A DNA stretch of 63,157 bases, taken from positions 69,377 through 132,533 of the forward strand of contig JAHDDC010000003.1 of the NCBI GenBank assembly GCA_020629545.1, written 5' to 3'. The number at the start of each line of letters is the position of its first letter. The first letter of the stretch is position 1. The notes under the pieces were generated by a model. The model saw nothing but the letters and a program-made list of their open reading frames with translations, was not told the DNA's origin and searched no databases. This stretch comes from Hellea sp. (GTDB taxonomy: Bacteria; Pseudomonadota; Alphaproteobacteria; Caulobacterales; Maricaulaceae). Both the position numbers and the translations under genes were made by a program. Shown in pieces: positions 1 to 8,539 of this stretch.

Positions 1-144
1 CAACTGGTCCCGCGGGGATCTATGATCATGACATCATCCGGAAAGCTCTCGAGAGCTCGCGTTAAAGAGAAGTTTCTCGCTGGAGCTATAATTGATTTGC
101 AAGCCTCAGAACCGCTGAAAGTGGTAAGCCGCGACGCCGGATAG
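1..144 (+). CDS. C-terminal end of a fatty acyl-AMP ligase / acyl-ACP synthetase (partial)
   Basis: Frame 1 is open from the window edge to a TAG at 142-144. The 47 visible residues contain TSSGKLSRARVKEKFLAG, the C-terminal catalytic-loop signature of the ANL superfamily (acyl-AMP ligases and acyl-CoA synthetases), whose lysine contacts the adenylate. The gene is cut by the window start, so substrate and length are unknown. The stop lies one base before the GTG of the cerR-like gene, so the two are probably co-transcribed. In Caulobacter the ceramide locus carries an acyl-ACP synthetase (aasR) next to cerR, acpR and spt. By position this would be the enzyme that loads fatty acid onto the dedicated ACP at 1068-1313. 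The family call is firm for so short a fragment; the aasR role is inference. Confidence 0.75.
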   Translation, partial: QLVPRGSMIMTSSGKLSRARVKEKFLAGAIIDLQASEPLKVVSRDAG

Positions 145-145
145 C

Positions 146-1075
146 GTGTCCCAAAAACAACACCGATTAGCGATTACAGGCGGAACCGGCTTTGTTGGCC
201 GCCATGTCATTAAGGCTGCTTTAGAAGCGGGGCATTGTATAAATGCCATTGTAAGAACGCCCGCTGCCGTTTCCGACTTTCAGCACGCAAACCTAACTTG
301 GATCAAAGGCGGCCTTGGTGTGGCGGACGATGAACTTGTTGCTGATTGTGATGCTGTCATTCATCTTGCTGGACTCGTTAAAGCTCGAACCCGAACGCAC
401 TATTACGACGTTAACGCCGATGCTGCAGGCGCGCTGGCAAAAGCCGCGCAAAAAGCTGGCGTAGACCGATTTGTACTCATCTCATCCATGGCTGCCAGTA
501 AGCCAGAACTCTCCGACTATGCGGGTTCAAAACGTGCTGGGGAAAGGGCTGTTCAAACGGTCTTCGATAAGAAAATTGCGATTATTCGCGCACCCGGAGT
601 ATTTGGGCCCGGGGATAAAGCGACCGCCCCATTTTTTGATTTATTGAATAAAGGATTATTACCCGTTCCGGGTGGCAAGAATTGGCGGACCCGAAAAATA
701 TCGATGACTTTTGCACCAGATCTCGCAACCGAAATATTGAGAGCGGCGATAACGGGCTGCTTCGACGAGAAAATTGTTTCGCCGGCTAGCCTACCTCAAA
801 TTAGATGGGTGGAATTTGGCAAGCTATGCGAAAAGGCGTTTGGTCGCTCCATCAAGGTTATCCCATTGCCATTGTCAGTTTTATTTCCGGTCGCAGGTGT
901 CACAAGTATCACGTCGAGAACTTTGGGGTTAGGGCACTTAACACTCGGAAAGCTAGCTGAGTTTCTTCACCCTGATTGGTCAAGTGAAACATTGATTTCG
1001 GGCGCCACACCGCCTATTGAAGCGCTCAAACAGACAATGGCCGCTTATCACGGCCTGAAGGATTACGATGCCTGA
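146..1075 (+). CDS. cerR: NAD(P)-dependent epimerase-fold ceramide reductase (CerR-like)
   Basis: A 309-residue extended short-chain dehydrogenase/NAD-epimerase protein. It begins with a Rossmann GGTGFVG motif at about residues 11-17 and has the middle-domain YAGSK (Tyr-x-x-x-Lys) catalytic pair near residue 125. In Caulobacter this family supplies CerR, which reduces the 3-oxo group after N-acylation to give ceramide. The identification rests mostly on context: it lies between an acyl-AMP ligase and acpR-spt. Translation starts at GTG 146, one base after the preceding stop, and the 3' end overlaps acpR by 8 bp (ATGCCTGA), so translation is probably coupled. Alone it could be any sugar epimerase; the neighbourhood makes CerR much the best call. 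Confidence 0.8.
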   Translation: MSQKQHRLAITGGTGFVGRHVIKAALEAGHCINAIVRTPAAVSDFQHANLTWIKGGLGVADDELVADCDAVIHLAGLVKARTRTHYYDVNADAAGALAKAAQKAGVDRFVLISSMAASKPELSDYAGSKRAGERAVQTVFDKKIAIIRAPGVFGPGDKATAPFFDLLNKGLLPVPGGKNWRTRKISMTFAPDLATEILRAAITGCFDEKIVSPASLPQIRWVEFGKLCEKAFGRSIKVIPLPLSVLFPVAGVTSITSRTLGLGHLTLGKLAEFLHPDWSSETLISGATPPIEALKQTMAAYHGLKDYDA

Positions 1076-1313
1076 TAAAGACGAAATTTTCGCGAAAGTG
1101 TGCGAACTTCTAAAGCCCTATAACCCGGAGAACAGACCTATAACCTTACAAAGCGGAATTGTGTCAGATCTAGAGGTGGATTCTGTAGCGGTATTTGATT
1201 TGGTTATGGGCCTCGAAGACCATTATGATGTGTCGATACCAATGGAGATGGTGAGCGATATAAAAACAGTTGGAGAACTGTGCGCTGCTATAAAGCAATT
1301 GGCGGAGGAATAG
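1068..1313 (+). CDS. acpR: Dedicated acyl carrier protein for sphingolipid synthesis (AcpR-like)
   Basis: An 81-residue acidic acyl carrier protein. The phosphopantetheine attachment serine is Ser39 in the DSVAVFD motif, which replaces the DSLDTVEL of the housekeeping AcpP encoded at 42353-42589. The divergence between the two carriers in one genome fits a specialised role. In Caulobacter, AcpR delivers the acyl chain to serine palmitoyltransferase. The gene overlaps the end of cerR by 8 bp and its TAG is immediately followed by the ATG of spt, so the three are translated as a unit; the GGAGG-like ribosome-binding site of spt lies inside the last codons of this gene. Confidence 0.88.
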   Translation: MPDKDEIFAKVCELLKPYNPENRPITLQSGIVSDLEVDSVAVFDLVMGLEDHYDVSIPMEMVSDIKTVGELCAAIKQLAEE

Positions 1314-2540
1314 ATGTCACTTTGGGATAAGTACGGTCAAATCCAAGGCCGCTTAGACAATGTACAAAAGCTCATTAACAGAGATCCGCTGGGCGTTGAG
1401 TTCGATGATATTATGGGCCGGACACGCGGGCGGATCGGTAATCAGGAAATTATTCTAGCCGGTACAAATAATTATCTTGGTCTGACTTTTGACGAAGATT
1501 GTATGACTGCTGCCAAGGAGGCTATCGACGCTCATGGGACGGGAACAACCGGGAGCCGGGTGGCCAATGGAACTTACACTGAACATGTTGAACTCGAAAA
1601 AGCGTTAGCTGATCATTTTGGAATGCCGAGCTGCATTGTTTTTTCAACAGGGTACCAAACCAATTTGGCTGCAATATCGGGCCTGACTGGTCCTGATGAT
1701 ATTATATTTATGGATGCTGATGCGCATGCCTGCATCATTGACGGGACCCGACTTTCAGACTCGTCCACTATTCGTTTTCGGCACAATTCACCCGAAGACC
1801 TCGATAAGCGTATGAGCCGTGTCAAAGAAAAGAAAGGCGAGTTCTTTGTTATTATCGAAGGTCTCTATTCTATGTTTGGCGATATAGCGCCTATTGATGA
1901 ATTCTTGGACGTGACCCACAAGCATGGTGGCTATCTTTACATTGATGAGGCTCATTCTTACGGCGTTTTTGGGGAAACGGGTTGTGGCCTCGCGGAGGCT
2001 CAGGGCGTAATGGATCGTGTTGACTTTATTGCAGGAACATTTTCGAAAAGCCTGGCCTCGATAGGCGGTTTTTGCGTGTCCAAACACAAAGAGTTCGAAA
2101 TCGCTCGAAAAGTCATGAGGCCCTATTTGTTTACCGCCTCGCCAACGCCGTCAAATGTTTCGGCGGCTCTCGCGGCTGTTGGAAAAATTAATTCGCCCTA
2201 CGGCAATACGCTCAGAAATAATATCTGGGATCGCGCGAAACAGCTACACAAGGGCTTGAGCGAGTTAGGCTATGATCTTTGCGCCGACCCAAGTCCGGTC
2301 ATCGCAGCCCGCAGGCCAAATGAAGTCATCTGCGCGATGGAATGGAATTGGCTCTTAGAGAATGGCCTTTATGTAAACTTGGCTGTACCGCCGGGAACGC
2401 CTCAATCAAGTTCGCTACTGCGGATTTCGTTATCGGCAGCACACACTGAAGACGACGTCGACCAAATCATCGGTAAGTTTAAAGATCTTAAAGAGGTCCA
2501 GCCCCAGTTAATGGAAAATTTGATGAAGTTGGCGGGTTAG
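1314..2540 (+). CDS. spt: Serine palmitoyltransferase
   Basis: A 408-residue alpha-oxoamine synthase, a PLP-dependent enzyme that condenses serine with an acyl thioester to 3-oxosphinganine, the first committed step of sphingolipid synthesis. Visible family features are NNYLGL near residue 52, the GTGTTGSR segment, the cofactor-binding DEAHSYGVFG, and FSKSLAS with the PLP Schiff-base lysine at about Lys245. KBL and HemA belong to the same family, but an adjacent dedicated ACP and CerR-like reductase, and no biotin or haem genes, point to Spt. Its last four bases overlap the stop of the convergent gene at 2537-3454. Confidence 0.93.
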   Translation: MSLWDKYGQIQGRLDNVQKLINRDPLGVEFDDIMGRTRGRIGNQEIILAGTNNYLGLTFDEDCMTAAKEAIDAHGTGTTGSRVANGTYTEHVELEKALADHFGMPSCIVFSTGYQTNLAAISGLTGPDDIIFMDADAHACIIDGTRLSDSSTIRFRHNSPEDLDKRMSRVKEKKGEFFVIIEGLYSMFGDIAPIDEFLDVTHKHGGYLYIDEAHSYGVFGETGCGLAEAQGVMDRVDFIAGTFSKSLASIGGFCVSKHKEFEIARKVMRPYLFTASPTPSNVSAALAAVGKINSPYGNTLRNNIWDRAKQLHKGLSELGYDLCADPSPVIAARRPNEVICAMEWNWLLENGLYVNLAVPPGTPQSSSLLRISLSAAHTEDDVDQIIGKFKDLKEVQPQLMENLMKLAG

Positions 2541-3454
2541 CGAAAAGCACCTTTGCGCCAATATTTCCAAGCCAGCACTGGCGACCATAAAACGGGGTGT
2601 TTTCGCTGATTTTCGCTGGCTTCGATTTTAACACCAGAATGTCGTTCCAGCTTGTCTGCAACATAGTCAAACCCGCCTTCAAACGTAAAGGCGCTCGATA
2701 GAATTCTGATCCCTGCCGAGGGTTTTCCAAGAAGGCGGCGGAAAAACCATTTTGTCTTCGTGCCAAGTGAAGAGCTCGCCGGTAGGTTATAAGAACCATC
2801 AGCATTAGGGGGGCCGTAGATAGCTCTCATGATCCCGTCATATCTATCCTTATACCGCAAGACGATTTCTTCTGATCTACCTTCCGAACTTTCAGGACGC
2901 AATTCCGTTCGGTAGCTTTGCATGAACCCGCGCGCCCAGAATTTTGTACTGGTCGCTTGACCTTCAAAAAGAGGAGCTGTTTGGCTAGCCATGTGTCTGA
3001 CCGCGCTTTCACGAGCGGACAGCACACGGTCGCGAATGGTTTCATCGCTTGGAAACAAAATTACGCAGGGCTGAGAAAAACGCCCCCAGGTCACTGATAA
3101 AAAGGCCGATGATGAACACCTACGTTCAAATGCGGGCAGGGACATAATCGAGTACTTGCAAGTCGTTTTTATTCCGTCTTCATGATGCATAGCATGATAA
3201 TATACGGCCGGTGGGAATAAGGTGTTTAAGATCACCCGGATCGGATTTTTGTGAGTTTTGCGATAGCTGTCGACCAAAACATAAAAGTCCAACATTTTTT
3301 CGGGGTCTTCCATATCGCGCAATGATGAGCCATAATAGATGAAAGCTAAGACACGGTCTGGGTGCCGCGCTCGAATATCTTCACAAACAGTTTTGATCCG
3401 AGGGATTGGCTCTACATATTCAGTTGCCAAAATGTCTTGGATGGACTGGGTCAT
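2537..3454 (-). CDS. Nucleotidyltransferase-fold protein resembling Tam41/Mmp37 (possible CpgA)
   Basis: A 305-residue soluble protein. About residues 38-62 read FIYYGSSLRD then LDFYVLVD: a Gly-Ser pair followed by an Asp-rich strand, as in nucleotidyltransferase folds. The next segment, with KNP, VYYH and KYSIMS, resembles mitochondrial Tam41, which makes CDP-diacylglycerol from CTP and phosphatidic acid. It is the last gene of a minus-strand operon and shares an ATGA overlap with the lipid kinase, so the kinase product may be its substrate. In Caulobacter the gene in this position next to spt is one of the cpg genes needed for ceramide diphosphoglycerate. A CDP-ceramide or related cytidylyltransferase role is my inference. 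The Tam41 resemblance was seen by eye only. Confidence 0.55.
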   Translation of the reverse strand: MTQSIQDILATEYVEPIPRIKTVCEDIRARHPDRVLAFIYYGSSLRDMEDPEKMLDFYVLVDSYRKTHKNPIRVILNTLFPPAVYYHAMHHEDGIKTTCKYSIMSLPAFERRCSSSAFLSVTWGRFSQPCVILFPSDETIRDRVLSARESAVRHMASQTAPLFEGQATSTKFWARGFMQSYRTELRPESSEGRSEEIVLRYKDRYDGIMRAIYGPPNADGSYNLPASSSLGTKTKWFFRRLLGKPSAGIRILSSAFTFEGGFDYVADKLERHSGVKIEASENQRKHPVLWSPVLAWKYWRKGAFR

Positions 3455-4389
3455 CAGGCAACAAAATTTACAGGTTGCGTGGCGCGTATAGTGATTGCCT
3501 TACTTGCAATAGGCAATATTTCTCCGTCCATTACTGTCGGACCCGAATATTCCATTTCGATGTAATCTGTATTCCAGCTTTCTACACCGTCAGTATTTTC
3601 GAGTTTTTGAAAACGCTTTAAGGCCGCGCTTAAAACCAAACCTAATATTTTGGTGTTTTCTCCTCGAACATAGGTCATCCTCAGAGGCGCATCGCCTTTG
3701 CCCCAAAAGGGGTCAATACCAAGAATAAACCCGGGTAATGTGGTTGTTATCGTCCCCAGATGCATTTCATTGATGATAGTTTCTTCCTTGCCGCTTGAAA
3801 CAATGATGCGTACCTGACTGGGTTGCATAAAGGCCGACTTTTTATCGGTTCTTTTGCCGAGTGCCTCAAGAATTGTGGTATAGACGGCTCCCGGGCCGGT
3901 TTTCCCGTTGACGCCTAGCTTATTGGCATAATGCTGCGTGGCCATAGGGATTGCGCCGGATGAGAACAGGAAGCCAAAATAGGGAGCATGGTCATCGACT
4001 TTGATCTCAAGCAAAGGCAGAGTGTTGATGGTTCCGGCCTCTAATGTCAGAAGAGATTTAAGATATTCCGCCGACGCTTTTTTTGTTCCGATATTTCCGG
4101 CAACTTGATTGGTCGTTCCGCCGCTAACGATTGTAAAACGCGCCGGACGTTGTCCGGACTTAAGTGCACGGAAATACTCTGTCATGACGATATGGGCGGT
4201 TCCGTCGCCGCCCTCGATAAATATGTGTTTAGGTTCAGATTTAACGGCAATTTGTAGACGTTCTTTAAAGTCAGCTAAGCTGTCAGCCTCAATCAGAGAC
4301 ATGCCGAGTTTTTCCGAAACTGGCTTTAGGCGTGATCCTTTTCTTTTTACTCTGCTGCTCTGCAGATTGACAACAAATAGCGCTGACAT
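3454..4389 (-). CDS. cpgB: DAGK-family lipid kinase, probable ceramide kinase (CpgB-like)
   Basis: A 311-residue protein of the diacylglycerol/sphingosine kinase catalytic family. The nucleotide-binding stretch IEGGDGTAH lies near residues 57-65 and SGGTTNQVAG near residue 90, matching the GGDGT and GGT-N signatures. An ORF could begin at TTG 4410, but ATG 4389 is preferred: it sits one base after the upstream stop and has AGAGG just upstream. Caulobacter CpgB, encoded beside spt, is a bacterial ceramide kinase of this family. The product here would be ceramide 1-phosphate on the cytoplasmic face. A diacylglycerol or undecaprenol kinase cannot be excluded from sequence alone. Confidence 0.75.
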   Translation of the reverse strand: MSALFVVNLQSSRVKRKGSRLKPVSEKLGMSLIEADSLADFKERLQIAVKSEPKHIFIEGGDGTAHIVMTEYFRALKSGQRPARFTIVSGGTTNQVAGNIGTKKASAEYLKSLLTLEAGTINTLPLLEIKVDDHAPYFGFLFSSGAIPMATQHYANKLGVNGKTGPGAVYTTILEALGKRTDKKSAFMQPSQVRIIVSSGKEETIINEMHLGTITTTLPGFILGIDPFWGKGDAPLRMTYVRGENTKILGLVLSAALKRFQKLENTDGVESWNTDYIEMEYSGPTVMDGEILPIASKAITIRATQPVNFVA

Positions 4390-4390
4390 C

Positions 4391-5485
4391 CTAGCCTCTT
4401 CGTAAACCAAGGCTTTCCGTTTGAATAACGAGAAATGCGCCGAATAATGCGAAAAGCGCTAGCGGGAATAAAATCGCCCAACTTACAACCATGCCGCCTG
4501 TCGTAGCAAAAGTCGCCATAGCGCCGTCAATAATTAGAAAAATAAAACCGAGGGCGAGGCCAGCAAGAAGGGCTCTGTCGCCAGTATCTTGTCGACCCGT
4601 TCTTTGCATGATCGGCGCAGCACATAGCAATAAAATTAGAGCTGCTAACGGACGTGTCCAGCGATGCCAAAACCAGAAGTTATAGGCAAAGCGGGGCTTC
4701 GCGCCTGAGTTACCTTTTTCGCTGAAGTTACGCATGTCCCGGAGACTTATGTCTCTCGGTTCAGCCGCAAGTCTCGCAATTGTGGCGGGCGTATGAATCG
4801 TTTCCCAGCGGCGACCAGAGTTGTCAATTTCGGCTTTGCGAGCCTCGCCATCCGCGCCTTCAATATCGATTTTTTGAACGTTTTTAAGGACCCAGCCGCG
4901 ACCGTCATATACAGCAAGTTCGACAAAAATACTTTTGGTGACGGTTCCGTTTTCATCCCTTTCAAAAATTTCCATGTTTGATAGTTCATTCATGCCAGGC
5001 CTTCCGGCCGCCCTGATTATGCTGGATCCGTCTTCCATCCATAAAGGGTTTTGGTCAGTAATGTTTTTGATCTTATATTCACCAATGCCCCAGGCCTGCA
5101 GGGCTCGAACCGCTGGCGGCATAGCAAAGTTGATAAACAAAATAGACCCAAAGGAGCAAGCGAGAACAATGGGGGTTAAAAGTAGAATTTGTTTTGTTAC
5201 GGAAATTCCAAAGCCCAATAATGCGACTAATTCGTGATTTCGTATGAGTCTGACGAACACAAGTAACGCCGCGACAACGAGCGTAAATACAAATATACGA
5301 TCAAAAATTACGGGCGCTCTGTAAAACATATAGCGAAAGGTATCGGTAAACTTTCCATCGCCTGACAATATATCTCCGCCATTCGCTAGTGAATCTAGGA
5401 GGCCAATTAAAAGTAAAAAACCAAATACCGTTGAAAGCCAAATTGTTATGTAATTCCGCGAGAGATAAGTCAGGAATTTAAACAT
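4391..5485 (-). CDS. LptG-like permease, second copy (YjgP/YjgQ family)
   Basis: A 364-residue membrane protein with the YjgP/YjgQ layout: N-terminal helices (about residues 8-120), a periplasmic beta-rich domain (about 130-260, with WMEDGSSIIRA) and C-terminal helices. Start ATG 5485 overlaps the upstream LptF-like gene by 8 bp (ATGTTTAA). This window also holds the canonical lptG (48935-50026) next to surA, so this copy is a paralogue. Its place between a ceramide-kinase-type gene and spt suggests moving sphingolipid, rather than LPS, from the inner membrane towards an Lpt-type bridge. No LptB ATPase lies beside it, so it probably shares the one used for LPS. Confidence 0.82.
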   Translation of the reverse strand: MFKFLTYLSRNYITIWLSTVFGFLLLIGLLDSLANGGDILSGDGKFTDTFRYMFYRAPVIFDRIFVFTLVVAALLVFVRLIRNHELVALLGFGISVTKQILLLTPIVLACSFGSILFINFAMPPAVRALQAWGIGEYKIKNITDQNPLWMEDGSSIIRAAGRPGMNELSNMEIFERDENGTVTKSIFVELAVYDGRGWVLKNVQKIDIEGADGEARKAEIDNSGRRWETIHTPATIARLAAEPRDISLRDMRNFSEKGNSGAKPRFAYNFWFWHRWTRPLAALILLLCAAPIMQRTGRQDTGDRALLAGLALGFIFLIIDGAMATFATTGGMVVSWAILFPLALFALFGAFLVIQTESLGLRRG

Positions 5486-6692
5486 CGCGCCGTCCAGGAA
5501 ACAGTTTCGCGCGGGTATCGGCAACTTCTTTTTGGATCCACCCTAATACATCTCTCAACATATGAGAAAACGAGGTGAGAGGCGGTTGACCCATTTTAAA
5601 AGCACTCTTTCGAAATAGGTAAAATGCGAAGCAAGCGACGGCGAATATGGTTGGCCATATTCCGGCCCAAGGTGGAATCACCCCTTTTGCTCCAAGGCTT
5701 TGGCCAAATTCCAATGCTTTTTGCAGAGATACGAGAAGGACGACGCCAATAAAAATTCCGGCGGAAGATGGATTACGACCGTAATTTATACCAAATGGGA
5801 CAGCAATAAATGGAAGAATTAATAGCAAGATCGATTTGCCAATCCTAAGATGTAGAGCGGCATTATTAACCTCCTTACTAATCGTGAATTCTGCGGTCCC
5901 ATGTCGATGTTTGAATAGTTCTTGCGACGTTAACTCGCGCTCATCATCTCCTCGGGGCCGGAAAAGTTTGTCGGACGAAGCCCCGGCCATTGCTGTACCT
6001 TCAAACGACAAGTCGCCGTCGAGAACCTTTTCGGATGAAATTTGTCTAGAAAATCCATCGGCAAGTTGAAGCACAGGTTCGTTCGTGTCGTCCCTCACAA
6101 TAAGTTGACCTTCGCCAGCTGTCGTTATTCGTATTCCGATCTGTTCGCCGTTCTTCTTGAGCCGTTCATAGATAAAGATCGGTCCAATTGCATCGCCAGC
6201 TAAATCTGTTCCAGCGAAAAATGTTCGGTTCCCAACAGTCGTAAATGTGCCCTCGCGTAAAGCCGCCGTAAAGGATTGTTGTTTTACGCGGTGAACAGCA
6301 TGTCGATATTCATATCGCCCCACAGGGATCATAATGCTTTCTACAATAAACGCGATTATGGACAGGATGACTGCCAGCAGAATAAAAGGCTTTGTCATAT
6401 GAAAAAGCGAAACGCCCGAACCCAAAGCCGACGTTAATTCACTAGACCGGCTAAACCTGTCAACTGTTATAATGACTCCGAGCAGTAAGGCCATGGGGAC
6501 GGCCATGCCGAGATAATAAGGCAAAAGATTTACAATCATTGTAGATGCGTCTTGAGCCGGATTAACGGAATTAGATACAATCTGAAAAATTCTTAACAGT
6601 CGTTCCAGTAAGAGAACGCAAATCGCAAACACAATCAAACCCGTGATCGTAATCGTCGCTTTCCTTAACAAATATTTATTTAATAGTCCCAT
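5478..6692 (-). CDS. LptF-like permease, second copy (YjgP/YjgQ family)
   Basis: A 404-residue YjgP/YjgQ family permease beginning MGLLNKYLLRKATITITGL, with a first helix at about residues 12-32, further helices to about 125, a periplasmic domain (about 135-285) and three C-terminal helices. It is the first gene of the minus-strand operon that runs through the LptG-like permease, the lipid kinase and the Tam41-like protein. The pair mirrors LptF/LptG, which form the transmembrane part of the LPS extractor with LptB. The canonical pair is at 48935-51162. The linkage to ceramide genes implies a dedicated anionic-sphingolipid exporter. Function is inferred from family and neighbourhood. Confidence 0.82.
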   Translation of the reverse strand: MGLLNKYLLRKATITITGLIVFAICVLLLERLLRIFQIVSNSVNPAQDASTMIVNLLPYYLGMAVPMALLLGVIITVDRFSRSSELTSALGSGVSLFHMTKPFILLAVILSIIAFIVESIMIPVGRYEYRHAVHRVKQQSFTAALREGTFTTVGNRTFFAGTDLAGDAIGPIFIYERLKKNGEQIGIRITTAGEGQLIVRDDTNEPVLQLADGFSRQISSEKVLDGDLSFEGTAMAGASSDKLFRPRGDDERELTSQELFKHRHGTAEFTISKEVNNAALHLRIGKSILLLILPFIAVPFGINYGRNPSSAGIFIGVVLLVSLQKALEFGQSLGAKGVIPPWAGIWPTIFAVACFAFYLFRKSAFKMGQPPLTSFSHMLRDVLGWIQKEVADTRAKLFPGRRDV

Positions 6693-6809
6693 TCAGCCGA
6701 CTTGTTATGCGTTTACTCTGTACTTATATGTTTACACGGGTCTGTCACAGGGACTAGATCGTGGCAAGAGGTGTCCAGCAGGGACCTTCATAATGAATAA
6801 GGCACTGAG

Positions 6810-7337
6810 TTGAAGTTATTTTTTCGCAATATCACAGTTTTTTCATTTGCGGCTTCGATTGCTGCAACCATGAGTTTTGAAGCAAGTGCACATCACGAGA
6901 CCGGGGAGCTTCCTATTTACGAACGTGACCTCCCGGATCAATGCATTCCCGGAGCCCAACAAATCCGTGTGACAATAAAAGATGCCACTCATGTCGGAAT
7001 GGTAAAGCTAGAGCTTTATAGTGATGCAAAACCGAAAGACTTTCTAGAAAAGGATGGTCGTTTACGCCGCATTCGCGTGCCAGCCCAAGACGAACCGATC
7101 TCGCTGTGTATTAATGTCGATAAGCCTGGCAGATATGCCATAGCAGGTTATCATGATCTGGATGCTGATCGCCGTCTTGATAAAAAGTGGAATTTCAAAC
7201 CTAAAGAGCCTTATGGATTATCCAATAATCCCAAATTTAAAACGGCAAGAAAGCCGGATTTTGATGAAGCTGCCTTTGATGTTGGTCCTGCAGGGGCCGA
7301 TATCGATTTCATTCTAGTTGACCTTTCTAAGGATTAA
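6810..7337 (+). CDS. Secreted DUF2141 family protein
   Basis: A 175-residue protein with a Sec signal peptide (hydrophobic core about residues 9-24, likely cleavage after ASA near 27) and a beta-rich body typical of DUF2141: RVTIKDA, then ISLCINVDKPGRYAIAGYHD followed by an Asp-rich DLDADRRLD loop. Translation most likely starts at TTG 6810, with AAGG about seven bases upstream; the ATG at 6793 runs into a stop after six codons. It is divergent from the LptF-like operon and precedes the ceramide synthase, so it may be a periplasmic or surface accessory of the sphingolipid island. The molecular function of DUF2141 is not known to me. Confidence 0.7.
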   Translation: MKLFFRNITVFSFAASIAATMSFEASAHHETGELPIYERDLPDQCIPGAQQIRVTIKDATHVGMVKLELYSDAKPKDFLEKDGRLRRIRVPAQDEPISLCINVDKPGRYAIAGYHDLDADRRLDKKWNFKPKEPYGLSNNPKFKTARKPDFDEAAFDVGPAGADIDFILVDLSKD

Positions 7338-7390
7338 CTCCACAAGCCTTCCGTTCGGTTAGAAAACCATTCTTACCAGGCGGAGACAAA

Positions 7391-8539
7391 GTGGGTTCGA
7401 CAAACCTTAAGATAGTTCCGATTAAAGATGACTCGCAATTGCGGGCGTTTTTGAACCTGCCTTATGATCTCTATAAGGATGATAAGAATTGGCGCGCACC
7501 GCTGCGGATTGAGCGAAAGTCCCATTTATCCCCGGATAAAAACCCAAGTCTGAAAAAGGTAAAGGATCAGAAATTTCTAGCTCTGAGAGGGTCTCAGTAT
7601 GTTGGCCGAATAGCCGCATTTATAAATTATGCGCACCGTGAAGAGCACAAGGACGAGGCTGGTCATTTCGGTTTCTTGGATTATGAAGATGATGCCGAGG
7701 CTGGCGCAGCGTTGCTGGCCGCCGCCGAAGATTGGCTCAAAGCACAAGGCTCCAAGATTATTTACGGGCCATGTAATTGGAGCGTAAATGAAGAGACGGG
7801 TTTGCTTATCAAAGGGTTCGATACACCGCCTGTTGTTTTAATGCCATATGGACGAGACTATTACCCTGAAGCCGTTGAGAAAGCGGGTTTCTCGAAAGCC
7901 ACAGATATGTTTGCTTTTCAAGCTGCCTTGTTCGAGGGCTACCCTAGGCCACGGCAGACTCAGACCATGGTTAAGCTGGCGGAAAAAGATAAACGCGTAT
8001 CTTTTCGACGTGTCGATCTAAGAAATTTCGAAGATGAAGTCGCTTTGTCGATGAGTATTTTTAATGACGCTTGGGCCGATAATTGGGGCTTCATTCCGTT
8101 TTCCGACACGCAGATCAAACATATGGCCAGTGAGATGAAGCCACTGATCGATCCGGATTTATACTTGATCGGAGAGATTGATGGTGACCCGGTGGCCTTT
8201 ATTACCATGATACCCGATGTAAATTCCGCCGCTCATGGGCTAAATGGACGTCTATTTCCATTTGGTTTTGCGAAATTACTTTACCGTTTAAAAGTAAAGG
8301 GCGTCACGCAGGGCCGAATTCCTTTAATGGGTCTCAAACAGCATTGGCACAATAAACGTCAAGGCCTAGCCTTAATAGCACAACTTTGCGAAACCATATT
8401 TAGTAACGCACGAGGTAAAGGCTACACGCATTGCGAATTATCCTGGATATTAGAAGACAATTCCAGCATGATCCGTATCTGTGAACAGGCGAGTGCGAAG
8501 AACTATAAAACATACCGCATGTATGAAAAACATCTCTAA
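7391..8539 (+). CDS. cerS: Bacterial ceramide synthase (GNAT-fold N-acyltransferase, bCerS-like)
   Basis: A 382-residue protein with an N-terminal segment rich in basic and aromatic residues (LPYDLYKDDKNWRAPL) and a GNAT-like core; FLALRGSQYVGRIAAF near residues 61-76 and IYGPCNWSVNEETGLL near 125 are typical of the family to which Caulobacter bCerS belongs, often mis-named dATP pyrophosphohydrolase. bCerS N-acylates 3-oxosphinganine, so that in bacteria acylation precedes reduction by CerR. Start is GTG 7391, with GGAG eight bases upstream. The 3' end overlaps the following nucleotidyltransferase gene by 17 bp. Linkage to spt/acpR/cerR makes this the likely missing ceramide enzyme. Confidence 0.78.
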   Translation: MGSTNLKIVPIKDDSQLRAFLNLPYDLYKDDKNWRAPLRIERKSHLSPDKNPSLKKVKDQKFLALRGSQYVGRIAAFINYAHREEHKDEAGHFGFLDYEDDAEAGAALLAAAEDWLKAQGSKIIYGPCNWSVNEETGLLIKGFDTPPVVLMPYGRDYYPEAVEKAGFSKATDMFAFQAALFEGYPRPRQTQTMVKLAEKDKRVSFRRVDLRNFEDEVALSMSIFNDAWADNWGFIPFSDTQIKHMASEMKPLIDPDLYLIGEIDGDPVAFITMIPDVNSAAHGLNGRLFPFGFAKLLYRLKVKGVTQGRIPLMGLKQHWHNKRQGLALIAQLCETIFSNARGKGYTHCELSWILEDNSSMIRICEQASAKNYKTYRMYEKHL

